A DNA stretch of 10,347 bases from JANYJJ01 sp038241115. Lineage in GTDB: Bacteria > Pseudomonadota > Gammaproteobacteria > Burkholderiales > Burkholderiaceae_C. The notes under the pieces are model-generated. The model did not search any database, was not told the origin of the DNA, and saw only the letters and a program-made list of their open reading frames with translations. The DNA lies in contig JBBRGA010000122.1 in NCBI GenBank assembly GCA_038241115.1, positions 1 through 10,347 on the forward strand, read 5' to 3'. A program made the translations under genes and the position numbers. Positions 1 through 6,274 of this stretch are shown piece by piece (positions within the stretch are counted from its first letter, which is position 1; every line of letters begins with the position of its first letter).

Positions 1-353
1 ATCTTCAACGCGGTTTCGACCGACTCAGAACCAGAGTTGGTATAGAAAACTCGATTGATGCCGGCTGGTGTCAATTCGACCAAGCGCTCGGCCAACTCGA
101 AGGCTTTGGGGTGGCCCATCTGGAAGGGCGGCGCGAAATCCATTTCGGCTGCTTGGTCTTGAATGGCTTTGACGATTTTCGGTCGTGCGTGGCCCGCATT
201 CACGCACCACAACCCGGCGATGCCGTCCAGAATTTGGCGTCCTTCAGGCGTCCAAAAGTGCATGCCCTCGGCGCGTGACAACAGGCGCGGGGCCTGCTTG
301 AACTGCCGGTTTGCCGTGAAGGGCATCCAATAAGCGTCGAGGTTTTTATGCAT
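1..353 (-). CDS. Class III aminotransferase, omega-amino acid:pyruvate type (3' part missing)
   Basis: The first 117 codons are present, and the gene runs off the left edge. The protein opens with LDAYWMPFTANRQFK, then has GRQILDGIAGLWCVNAGH at about residues 40-57, DFAPPFQMGHPKAFELAERL around 70-90 and YTNSGSESVETALK at the truncated end. These are N-terminal hallmarks of PLP-dependent beta-alanine (omega-amino acid):pyruvate aminotransferases; the GSES stretch lies in the part of the fold that holds the PLP phosphate. Such enzymes move an amino group from beta-alanine or similar amines to pyruvate in the cytoplasm. The PLP lysine lies outside the window. ATG at 353 is chosen because the family signature starts just after it; the Shine-Dalgarno sequence is weak. 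The gene diverges from an Lrp/AsnC regulator, a common arrangement for amino-acid genes under a local regulator. Exact substrate is inferred from family only. Confidence 0.88.
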   Translation of the reverse strand, partial: MHKNLDAYWMPFTANRQFKQAPRLLSRAEGMHFWTPEGRQILDGIAGLWCVNAGHARPKIVKAIQDQAAEMDFAPPFQMGHPKAFELAERLVELTPAGINRVFYTNSGSESVETALK

Positions 354-443
354 GGTGAGCTTTCACAAGGCGCGTGCGTGAACACGCAAGAGTGGCGACA
401 AATCAACGCTTGAGTCTAGCCGCGGAAGCGTGAAATTTACTTG

Positions 444-458
444 CAGATTGAGAATCTG
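444..458. promoter_or_regulatory. Perfect 15-bp inverted repeat, candidate Lrp-family operator
   Basis: CAGATT-GAG-AATCTG is a perfect 6-3-6 inverted repeat in the 159-bp gap between the divergent aminotransferase and Lrp-type genes. Its CAG...CTG ends and 15-bp length match the outer positions of the E. coli Lrp consensus (YAG...CTR), while the centre is less AT-rich than that consensus. Lrp/AsnC proteins commonly bind such sites to control their own gene and a divergent neighbour, so an operator role is likely but inferred. No convincing -35/-10 pair could be assigned in either direction. Confidence 0.5.
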
Positions 459-512
459 AAAACCCTGCTCGGAACAATATCATGCTGCGTAGAGTGCTTT
501 CTGAGGTCGAAA

Positions 513-995
513 ATGCGAAATGCAAGTGACACATTGAAATTGGATGCCATAGATCAGGCCATCTTGGTGGTGCTTCAAAGCGAAGGCAAGTTGTCAAACT
601 TAGAGCTTTCCGAGCGCGTGAATTTGTCGCCCAGCGCCTGCCTGCGGCGCGTCAAAGCGCTCGAAGACAAAGGCGTGATCGACCAGTACGTGGCCTTGGT
701 CAATCCCAAGGCTGTAGGACAGCCCGGCACCAGTTTCACGATCGTCAACTTAGAGAAACTTACTCAAGCCGCCATGGCCGTGTTTGAAGACGCCGTGCGC
801 GCCGTGCCCGAAATACTCGACTGCTTTTATGTGGCCGGTAGCAACGACTACTTGCTGCGCTTCACATATCGCGACGCGGGCGACTTGGAACGCTTTCACA
901 CTGTGGTGTTAGAGCACTTGCCCGGCGTTGTTCGGTCGAACTCAATGCTGGTGCTGCGCACGGTCAAGAAAACAACGGCTCTGGCAGTGCGTTGA
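513..995 (+). CDS. Lrp/AsnC-family transcriptional regulator
   Basis: A 160-residue protein, the usual length of Lrp/AsnC regulators. It starts with the family pattern LKLDAIDQAILVVLQSEGK (residues 8-26). A helix-turn-helix follows (about 27-48, with LSERVNLSPSACLRRVKALE) and then the GVI linker. A RAM ligand-binding domain (about 74-150) carries the GSNDYLLRF motif. These proteins bind DNA as dimers or higher assemblies and respond to amino acids or related small molecules. The frame is open further upstream to a TTG at 441, but ATG at 513 is preferred: TGAGG at 502-506 sits 6 bases ahead, and the shorter form matches family length. It is divergent from the aminotransferase gene, its most likely target, and convergent with acnB. 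The effector cannot be told from sequence. Confidence 0.92.
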   Translation: MRNASDTLKLDAIDQAILVVLQSEGKLSNLELSERVNLSPSACLRRVKALEDKGVIDQYVALVNPKAVGQPGTSFTIVNLEKLTQAAMAVFEDAVRAVPEILDCFYVAGSNDYLLRFTYRDAGDLERFHTVVLEHLPGVVRSNSMLVLRTVKKTTALAVR

Positions 996-1025
996 CGGGC
1001 GTTTGAAATTTGCCGCGGCAATAAA

Positions 1026-1050
1026 AAACGGCCCGCTCAGCGGACCGTTT
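1026..1050. terminator. Rho-independent terminator shared by the Lrp-type gene and acnB
   Basis: AAACGG (1026-1031) and CCGC (1033-1036) pair with GCGG (1040-1043) and CCGTTT (1045-1050) around a TCA loop, with one C/A mismatch. Read on the minus strand the stem is followed by a run of T, so it ends acnB just past its stop codon. Read on the plus strand the tail is a looser T-rich stretch, so it probably also stops the regulator gene. The position between two convergent genes supports a bidirectional terminator. Confidence 0.85.
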
Positions 1051-1073
1051 GTGTCTTTGGCCGTGGGCTTGAC

Positions 1074-3671
1074 TCAGGCCCCAACTTTCTCCGCCGCGTC
1101 AGTAAATTCCTCAATTTTGTCGAAGTTCATGTACTGGTAAATCGATTCACTTGCTGCGGTGAGCACGCCCATGTCGAGCATGTACTCGGCGCGGGTTGGG
1201 ATGCGGCCCAGCTTCGAGCAAATGGCCGCCAGTTCGGCAGAGCCCAGGTAGACGTTCGAGTTTTTGCCCAGGCGGTTGGGGAAGTTGCGGGTGCTCGTGC
1301 TGAACACGGTGGCACCTTCTTTGACCTGCGCCTGATTGCCCATGCACAGGCTGCAGCCGGGCATTTCCATGCGCGCACCCGCATTGCCAAGCACGCCGTA
1401 GTGGCCTTCGTCACTGAGTTTTTTGGCGTCCATCTTGGTCGGCGGGGCGACCCATAACTTCACCGGGATGTCGCGCTTGTTCTCGAGCAATTTGCTGGCG
1501 GCGCGGAAGTGACCGATGTTGGTCATGCAACTGCCAATAAACACTTCGTCGATGTGCGCTCCAGCCACATCACTGAGTGTTTTGACGTCGTCCGGGTCGT
1601 TGGGGCACGCCACGATGGGCTCGTGGATGTCCTCCAGATCGATTTCGATGACGGCCGCGTATTCGGCATCGGCATCGCCTTCGAGCAACTGCGGATTGGC
1701 CAGCCAAGCCTCTTGCGCGGCAATTCGGCGCTGCAGCGTGCGGGCGTCGGCATAACCTTCAGAAATCATCCATTTCATCAGCGTGATGTTGCTGTTGATG
1801 TACTCGATGATCGGCTCTTTGTTGAGATGCACCGTGCAGCCAGCGGCCGAGCGTTCGGCGGACGCGTCGCTCAACTCAAAAGCTTGCTCGGCTTTCAAAT
1901 TGGGCAGTCCTTCGATCTCCAGAATGCGACCGCTGAAGATGTTTTTCTTGCCTTTTTTCTCGACCGTCAACAGGCCTGCCTTGATGGCGTAAAGCGGAAT
2001 GGCGTTGACCAGATCGCGCAGGGTGACTCCAGGCTGCATCGTGCCTTTGAATCGCACCAACACGCTCTCAGGCATGTCCAGCGGCATCACGCCGGTGGCA
2101 GCTGCAAAGGCCACCAAACCCGAGCCTGCGGGAAAGCTGATGCCAATCGGAAAGCGGGTGTGGCTGTCGCCACCGGTGCCGACGGTGTCAGGCAAAAGAA
2201 GTCGGTTCAACCAGCTGTGGATGATGCCGTCGCCGGGTCGCAACGCCACCCCGCCGCGGTGGCTGATGAAGTCGGGCAACTCGTGGTGCATCTTCACGTC
2301 AACCGGCTTGGGGTAAGCGGCGGTGTGGCAAAAACTTTGCATCACCAGGTCGGCGCTAAAGCCCAGGCAGGCCAGGTCTTTCAGTTCGTCGCGCGTCATC
2401 GGGCCGGTGGTGTCTTGAGAGCCCACGCTGGTCATGCGAGGTTCGCAGTAAGTGCCTGGTCGCACGCCTTGTTGGTTGCCGGCTACGACAGGCAAACCGC
2501 AGGCGCGGCCGACCATTTTTTGACCCAGGCTGAAGCCCTTTTTGGTGTCGATGGGGTTTTGTGGCAATCGGAACTGGGTGCTCACCGGCAGGCCCAGCGC
2601 TTCGCGTGCCTTGGCCGTCAAGCCGCGACCGATGATCAAAGGTATGCGGCCGCCCGCGCGTACTTCATCAAACAGCACATCGCTCTTGACTTTGAAAGTG
2701 GCCACCACCAGGCCGTCTTTCAGCGCCTGACCGTCGTAGGGGCGCAGTTCAATCACTTCGCCCATGTTCATTTGCGACACGTCCAGTTCAATTGGCAAGG
2801 CGCCTGCGTCTTCCATCGTGTTGTAAAAAATCGGCGCGATTTTGGTTCCCAAACACACACCTCCGAATCGCTTGTTCGGCACGAAGGGAATGTCTTCGCC
2901 GGTAAACCACAACACCGAATTGGTCGCTGATTTGCGCGACGAGCCCGTGCCCACCACGTCTCCCGCGTAGGCCACCAAATGCCCTTTGGCGCGCAGGTCT
3001 TCGATGAACTTGACGGGGCCGCGTTTCCCGTCTTCTTCCGGCGTGATGCCGGGACGCGAATTTTTGTGCATGGCCAGCGCATGCAGCGGAATGTCGGGGC
3101 GGCTCCAGGCGTCGGGCGCGGGAGAAAGGTCGTCGGTGTTGATTTCGCCGGCCACTTTGAAAATGCTCACCGTGATGTTTTTGGGCACCTCGGGACGCGA
3201 GGTGAACCATTCGGCATCGGCCCAGCTTTGGATCACCGCCACCGCGTGCGGATTGCCTTTGTCGGCCTTGGCTTTGACGTCGTGGAACTGGTCAAACATC
3301 AACAGGGTTTTTTTCAGAGCCTGTGCCGCCTGGCTGGCCACCGCCGCGTCCTCCAGCAAGTCAATCAGCGGGCTGATGTTGTAGCCGCCCAGCATGGTGC
3401 CCAGCAGTTCGGTGGCACGCTGGCGGCTGATCAGCGGGCACACCTCCGAGCCATGCGCCACAGCTGCCAGGTAGCTGGCCTTGACCATCGCGGCCTCGTC
3501 TACGCCAGCGGGCACGCGGTGGGTGATGAGGTGCAGCACTTGGTCGGCCTCGCCGTCAGGTGGCGCTTTCAGCAGCTCGATCAGTTGCGCGGTTTGTTTG
3601 GCGGACAAAGGCAACGGCGGTATCCCCAAGACGGCGCGCTCGGCAGTGTGTTGGGCGTAGGTTTGCAGCAT
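1074..3671 (-). CDS. acnB: Aconitate hydratase B (AcnB)
   Basis: 865 residues, the same length as E. coli AcnB. It isomerises citrate to isocitrate through cis-aconitate in the TCA cycle; AcnB enzymes can also hydrate 2-methyl-cis-aconitate, and the apo form can bind RNA. An N-terminal helical HEAT-like domain (about 1-160) is followed by the swivel domain (about 170-380, with GTGSSRKSATNS near residue 245), which precedes the catalytic core as is typical of the B type. The [4Fe-4S] ligands are Cys715 in GSCMTN and Cys773/Cys776 in PGCSLCMGNQ. ATG at 3671 has AAAGGA six bases upstream. The gene begins 31 bp after the PIN toxin stop; no terminator or clear promoter is visible between them. It ends at a strong hairpin. 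Nothing suggests loss of activity. Confidence 0.97.
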   Translation of the reverse strand: MLQTYAQHTAERAVLGIPPLPLSAKQTAQLIELLKAPPDGEADQVLHLITHRVPAGVDEAAMVKASYLAAVAHGSEVCPLISRQRATELLGTMLGGYNISPLIDLLEDAAVASQAAQALKKTLLMFDQFHDVKAKADKGNPHAVAVIQSWADAEWFTSRPEVPKNITVSIFKVAGEINTDDLSPAPDAWSRPDIPLHALAMHKNSRPGITPEEDGKRGPVKFIEDLRAKGHLVAYAGDVVGTGSSRKSATNSVLWFTGEDIPFVPNKRFGGVCLGTKIAPIFYNTMEDAGALPIELDVSQMNMGEVIELRPYDGQALKDGLVVATFKVKSDVLFDEVRAGGRIPLIIGRGLTAKAREALGLPVSTQFRLPQNPIDTKKGFSLGQKMVGRACGLPVVAGNQQGVRPGTYCEPRMTSVGSQDTTGPMTRDELKDLACLGFSADLVMQSFCHTAAYPKPVDVKMHHELPDFISHRGGVALRPGDGIIHSWLNRLLLPDTVGTGGDSHTRFPIGISFPAGSGLVAFAAATGVMPLDMPESVLVRFKGTMQPGVTLRDLVNAIPLYAIKAGLLTVEKKGKKNIFSGRILEIEGLPNLKAEQAFELSDASAERSAAGCTVHLNKEPIIEYINSNITLMKWMISEGYADARTLQRRIAAQEAWLANPQLLEGDADAEYAAVIEIDLEDIHEPIVACPNDPDDVKTLSDVAGAHIDEVFIGSCMTNIGHFRAASKLLENKRDIPVKLWVAPPTKMDAKKLSDEGHYGVLGNAGARMEMPGCSLCMGNQAQVKEGATVFSTSTRNFPNRLGKNSNVYLGSAELAAICSKLGRIPTRAEYMLDMGVLTAASESIYQYMNFDKIEEFTDAAEKVGA

Positions 3672-3702
3672 GGGGGGTCCTTTGAAAAAGTGGAAGAAGC
3701 GA

Positions 3703-4125
3703 TCAATTCGCTGTAGGCACGATGACCTTCAGCCCCTTGAAATAGTCGCGAAAAAAGCTGGCATCACGGGTGATCAATGCGCTGCACTGCAACAGTGCGT
3801 GCGCACCCACCAAGAAATCGGGCACGGTGCGGTTCATCAATCCGGGCTGGCCGGCGACCCGCCTGCGCTCGTTGTACTTGCGCTGCATCTCGCCCGAGCG
3901 CACTGCAGCGCGCTGGTCGATGGGCACGAAGCGAACGCCCATTTCTTCCAAAACGTCAAGTACTTCCGAACCTGACCCCAAAGCTGCCGTCAGCTCGCTG
4001 AGCACCACATCGCAGACAACGACAGGGCCGTTGGTCAGCGCCAAGCGAAGGGCTGCCTCGGACGCGTCTGCACTCGGGTCGTCTCCGAGCAGGTCAATGA
4101 GGATGTTGGTATCTAACGCAATCAC
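3703..4125 (-). CDS. vapC: PIN-domain ribonuclease toxin (VapC-like)
   Basis: A 140-residue protein beginning VIALDTNILIDLL, the classic opening of VapC-type PIN domains. The four conserved acidic residues expected for Mg2+-dependent RNA cleavage are all present: Asp5 (LDTN), Glu44 (LSEL), Asp103 (VPDFLVGAHA) and Asp121 (TRDASFF). VapC toxins cut tRNA, rRNA or other RNA and are held in check by the cognate antitoxin. GTG at 4125 is chosen because the fold starts at its second codon. An in-frame ATG at 4200 would add 25 residues without PIN character and would overlap the antitoxin gene. The Shine-Dalgarno sequence is weak (GGGCGG), so translation may depend on coupling to upstream translation. 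The gene lies 46 bp downstream of the antitoxin and 31 bp upstream of acnB. The RNA target is unknown. Confidence 0.88.
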   Translation of the reverse strand: MIALDTNILIDLLGDDPSADASEAALRLALTNGPVVVCDVVLSELTAALGSGSEVLDVLEEMGVRFVPIDQRAAVRSGEMQRKYNERRRVAGQPGLMNRTVPDFLVGAHALLQCSALITRDASFFRDYFKGLKVIVPTAN

Positions 4126-4172
4126 CTTGTGCCGCCCATGAGTGTCAGCGTGGTGAGCTGTCGCAGGCGCAT
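4122..4172 (-). other. 16-codon minigene linking antitoxin and toxin (candidate)
   Basis: An ATG overlaps the antitoxin stop codon as TGATG and opens a short frame reading MRLRQLTTLTLMGGTR. Its own stop overlaps the toxin GTG start as GTGA. Translation passing through this frame would carry ribosomes from the antitoxin stop directly to the toxin start. This arrangement is seen in the sequence; a coupling role is inferred. It could be chance or the trace of an older, longer toxin N-terminus. Confidence 0.3.
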
Positions 4173-4417
4173 CAGATCTCGATGGCGTCGCCAGGCGCAC
4201 GACCGCGCAATTCGCGCATCACGTCGTCGGTGGTCACGCCCTTGGGCAGCTTGAAGCGGCCGCGTGCCCGCGAAATCGCATCGTCGACGCTTTTGCGCAG
4301 CACGATGCGCCCACCCTCGAGTTCGACGCTCAGCGTGCTGCCCTTGACCAACCCTAATGCGTCCCGGATGGCCTTGGGCAATGTGATTTGGCCACGTTCG
4401 GCAACCGTCGCTTCCAT
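4172..4417 (-). CDS. vapB: AbrB/MazE-type antitoxin (VapB-like)
   Basis: An 81-residue protein whose N-terminal half (about 1-45, with ERGQITLPKAIRDALGLVKGSTL and EGGRIVLRKS) is a SpoVT/AbrB swapped-hairpin DNA-binding domain. The C-terminal half (about 47-75, with ISRARGRFKLPKGV and DDVMRELRG) fits the toxin-binding tail of VapB antitoxins. It should dimerise, bind its own promoter and neutralise the PIN toxin encoded next. ATG at 4417 has AGGA about 8 bases upstream. The gene follows the small exported protein gene by 79 bp, in which lie a promoter and a perfect inverted repeat. Antitoxin-first order, small size and a PIN partner make the module assignment secure; which VapB subtype it is cannot be told. 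Confidence 0.88.
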   Translation of the reverse strand: MEATVAERGQITLPKAIRDALGLVKGSTLSVELEGGRIVLRKSVDDAISRARGRFKLPKGVTTDDVMRELRGRAPGDAIEI

Positions 4418-4428
4418 GGGTGGATTCC

Positions 4429-4459
4429 TAAAAGTATGCTGGAATGATACATACTTTTA
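4429..4459. promoter_or_regulatory. Perfect 10-bp-arm inverted repeat, candidate antitoxin operator
   Basis: TAAAAGTATG (4429-4438) and CATACTTTTA (4450-4459) are exact reverse complements separated by 11 bp. The repeat lies 12 bp upstream of the antitoxin ATG and covers the -10 box and part of the spacer of the promoter at 4444-4472. AbrB-type antitoxins bind such symmetric AT-rich sites, alone or with toxin, so it is very likely the autoregulatory operator. Confidence 0.72.
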
Positions 4460-4472
4460 AATCCGTATTCAA
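4444..4472 (-). promoter_or_regulatory. Sigma-70-type promoter for the toxin-antitoxin genes
   Basis: On the minus strand TTGAAT (4472-4467, four of six consensus bases) and TATCAT (4449-4444, five of six) are separated by exactly 17 bp. Transcription would start about 7 bases further on, within the left arm of the inverted repeat, giving a short leader that carries the AGGA ribosome site. It is the best-formed promoter in the window and, with no terminator seen downstream, could also feed acnB. Confidence 0.65.
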
Positions 4473-4496
4473 GCCCCACGTCGCGCCAAAAACAGA

Positions 4497-5048
4497 TCAA
4501 TTTGCCAGCGTGCTCTTGGCTGCGGCGTTGGCGGCTTCCACGGCAACGCGCTGTTCAGTTTGGGTGCAACCGTCCACCATGCGTTGGCCCACTTTATGGT
4601 TCATCAGCATCGATTTGGTGGGAATTTGCAGCCACACCATGCCTGCCTTCTTGTCCTCAAGGCGAACCGCTCCGGTGCTGGTTTCTTCGGGCGTCATCAG
4701 ATAGTGGGCGTTCTTGAAACTCACCTTGAAATGTCCCGGATTCGCTGCGACGGCGTCGACGTTCACGTGCTGGCCAAACTCGCAATCGGCCTTGCCAGTC
4801 AACACGCGCGCAGCAATGTCAAGTTGGTTGGCGGTAATCGCACCGATCGTGCTCGTTGCCATCGCCAAGCCGTCGGCCTCAGACTGAGTCTGTTGAGTCT
4901 GCTGAGTCTGCCGAGTGGTCTTGGCGGGTTTGATCTTCTGTTTTGAGTCTGCTGGAGCTTGCGTTTGTGCTTGCGTCGAGAGGGCCGTGATTGCCAGAAG
5001 CGCGGCGGTTGCCAGTGACAAGGCGGTGTTGATCAGTGAACGGTTCAT
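4497..5048 (-). CDS. Small exported protein of unknown function
   Basis: 183 residues from the ATG at 5048. The frame continues upstream, but this start begins a clear signal peptide: MNRSL, a hydrophobic stretch to about residue 23, then STQA, with probable cleavage after Ala27. A low-complexity linker (about 28-58) includes RQTQQTQQTQ, built from a 9-bp DNA repeat. The mature domain (about 75-165) has DCEFGQHVNVDA, PGHFKVSFKNAHYLM and STGAVRLEDKKAGMVWLQIPTKSMLMNHKVGQRMVDGC. Its only two cysteines, 89 and 161, may form a periplasmic disulfide. An Ala-rich tail ends it. I recall similar small proteins next to acnB in related Burkholderiales, but no function is known to me. AGGA lies 8 bases before the start. 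It follows the lyase gene by 171 bp. Confidence 0.82.
   Translation of the reverse strand: MNRSLINTALSLATAALLAITALSTQAQTQAPADSKQKIKPAKTTRQTQQTQQTQSEADGLAMATSTIGAITANQLDIAARVLTGKADCEFGQHVNVDAVAANPGHFKVSFKNAHYLMTPEETSTGAVRLEDKKAGMVWLQIPTKSMLMNHKVGQRMVDGCTQTEQRVAVEAANAAAKSTLAN
4884..4910. repeat. Three tandem 9-bp repeats inside the exported protein gene
   Basis: Plus-strand units CTGAGTCTG, TTGAGTCTG and CTGAGTCTG run end to end, with a decayed fourth (CCGAGTGGT) after them. On the coding strand each encodes Gln-Thr-Gln, giving the QTQ linker after the signal peptide. Units of 9 bp keep the frame, so copy number could vary between strains without breaking the protein. Confidence 0.85.
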
Positions 5049-5112
5049 AAGGACATCCTGTGCGGTGCAGAGGCTGGGATTGTGCGGTGGCCGTTCTGTG
5101 CGTACGACGGTG

Positions 5113-5125
5113 TTCGGATTCCGAA
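5113..5125. promoter_or_regulatory. Perfect 13-bp inverted repeat upstream of the exported protein gene
   Basis: TTCGGA-T-TCCGAA is a perfect 6-1-6 palindrome in the 171-bp gap (5049-5219) between the lyase gene and the exported protein gene, about 65 bp ahead of the start at 5048. It may be an operator or chance. The gap also holds a weak 5-bp stem (GCAAC 5199-5203 with GTTGC 5210-5214) just after the lyase stop, without a T run. No clear promoter was found. Confidence 0.25.
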
Positions 5126-5219
5126 TTGCAACAAATTGCGGGCTGACGAACGTCGCCAAATTAAGGGTGAATGACCCGCCAACTTTGCACGCTTCACGGC
5201 AACTTATTGGTTGCTCAAA

Positions 5220-6236
5220 TCAGCTCGCTGAGTTAGGAAAAAACGCCAAGCGAACCTCAATTGGCAAGGGCCCGCCGGTGCGTTGTGCACGTTCCAAGAC
5301 TTGCCAAAAGTAGCGATAGCTGGCGCGGTCGTGCAAGGTGTTGTGATGACGGATCGGGGCCCAATGCGCCGCCTGCGCGGCAACAATGATTTCGATGGCC
5401 GAGTCAACCTCGGCCACGCTGGGAGCGAACGCGTCGACGATGGTTCTAATTTGACTGGGGTGAATGCTCCACATGCGCGTGTATCCCAGTTCACGGCAAG
5501 CGCGGGTGGCAGCTTCGCTGACGGCGGCCTCGTCGTTGAACTCAGTCACCACGCAGTGCGAGGGCGTCTTGCCGTGGGCATGGCATGCGGCTGAAATCTC
5601 CAACTTGGCGCGAACCACCAAAGGGTGTTGGAACTGACCTTCCGCCGTCATGGCATGGGCAGGAATGGCCCCTCTGTGGGCCGACACAAAGTCCATCAGG
5701 CCGAACGAAAGCGACTGCACCCGTGGGTGTGCGGCGATCGCGTCAACCTCGCGCAGTGCACCGTGGGTTTCGATCAATACGTGTATTGGAATTGGCGACC
5801 GCAGGCCCGCCGCATGGCTCAAGCGGTCAATCTCGGCACAGGCCGCCGCGACGTCTGCCGCGCCATTCGGTTTGGGCACCATGAGGTACGCCAACTGGTT
5901 GCCAGCGCGGGCGACCAGCGTGGCGGCATCTGGCCCGAAAGCGGCGTGCGTGACTGGGTGGAGGCGTGCGCCCACACGGTGAAAACGGTTCAGTTTGGAG
6001 GCGAGCATTTCTGCCACCAAGTGTGCGTGCGCCGCTTCTCCACCCACAGGTGCGCCATCTTCAAGATCCAGGGTCACGTCGAACACCGGTCCCAGTTCGC
6101 ATTGCAGTTCCAAGCTCTTGCGCATGCGGACTTCGACGCCCGCGTAGTGGTCACAAACTGGCAGCGATGCGACGATTTCTTCAGACCCGAAAAGCGCTTG
6201 CCTCGGATGAACGTGCTGGGCTCGAGCTTGGCTCAT
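5220..6236 (-). CDS. CitE/HpcH-HpaI family CoA-ester lyase-like protein
   Basis: 338 residues with the TIM-barrel pattern of the CitE / malyl-CoA lyase family: FDVTLDLEDGAP (52-63), an Arg in VGARLHP (Arg91), PKPN (121-124), IHVLIETHGAL (151-161) and SFGLMDF (177-183). Glu156 and Asp182 have the 26-residue spacing of the two Mg2+ ligands in this family, so the active site looks intact. Members cleave or form C-C bonds in CoA esters such as citryl-CoA, malyl-CoA or beta-methylmalyl-CoA, or hydrolyse malyl-CoA. No citrate lyase alpha or gamma subunit gene is nearby, so this is not the citrate lyase complex; a malyl-CoA-like substrate made near the TCA cycle is an inference. ATG at 6236 has only a weak ribosome site. 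It follows mdh in the same direction but is separated from it by a terminator. Confidence 0.85.
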   Translation of the reverse strand: MSQARAQHVHPRQALFGSEEIVASLPVCDHYAGVEVRMRKSLELQCELGPVFDVTLDLEDGAPVGGEAAHAHLVAEMLASKLNRFHRVGARLHPVTHAAFGPDAATLVARAGNQLAYLMVPKPNGAADVAAACAEIDRLSHAAGLRSPIPIHVLIETHGALREVDAIAAHPRVQSLSFGLMDFVSAHRGAIPAHAMTAEGQFQHPLVVRAKLEISAACHAHGKTPSHCVVTEFNDEAAVSEAATRACRELGYTRMWSIHPSQIRTIVDAFAPSVAEVDSAIEIIVAAQAAHWAPIRHHNTLHDRASYRYFWQVLERAQRTGGPLPIEVRLAFFPNSAS

Positions 6237-6274
6237 GGTGTGGTCTTTCTCTGCGTGTTGGACTGTCAGCTCAG

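Noticed and set aside
441..512. Longer N-terminus for the Lrp-type regulator from TTG at 441
   Set aside because: TTG lies inside the inverted repeat region, has no good ribosome site, and the extra 24 residues do not fit the family; ATG at 513 has GAGG at proper spacing.
1509..2930. A 473-codon open frame on the plus strand inside acnB
   Set aside because: It is antisense to a complete, well-conserved AcnB and its translation shows His/Gln/Ala-rich composition typical of an antisense shadow in GC-rich DNA, with no recognisable domain.
2979..3716. A 245-codon plus-strand open frame over the acnB 5' end
   Set aside because: Antisense shadow of the acnB N-terminal domain; no domain and no ribosome site noted.
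3684..3760. Possible acnB promoter at the end of the toxin gene
   Set aside because: A TTGATC was seen on the minus strand, but the expected -10 position falls on the AAAGGA ribosome site with no TATAAT-like match.
4126..4200. Longer PIN toxin starting at ATG 4200
   Set aside because: The added 25 residues are not PIN-like and the start would overlap the antitoxin coding region; family members begin at the LDTN strand.
5049..5159. Longer exported protein starting 37 codons upstream
   Set aside because: It would bury the signal peptide behind a polar stretch; ATG at 5048 gives a standard signal peptide with AGGA upstream.
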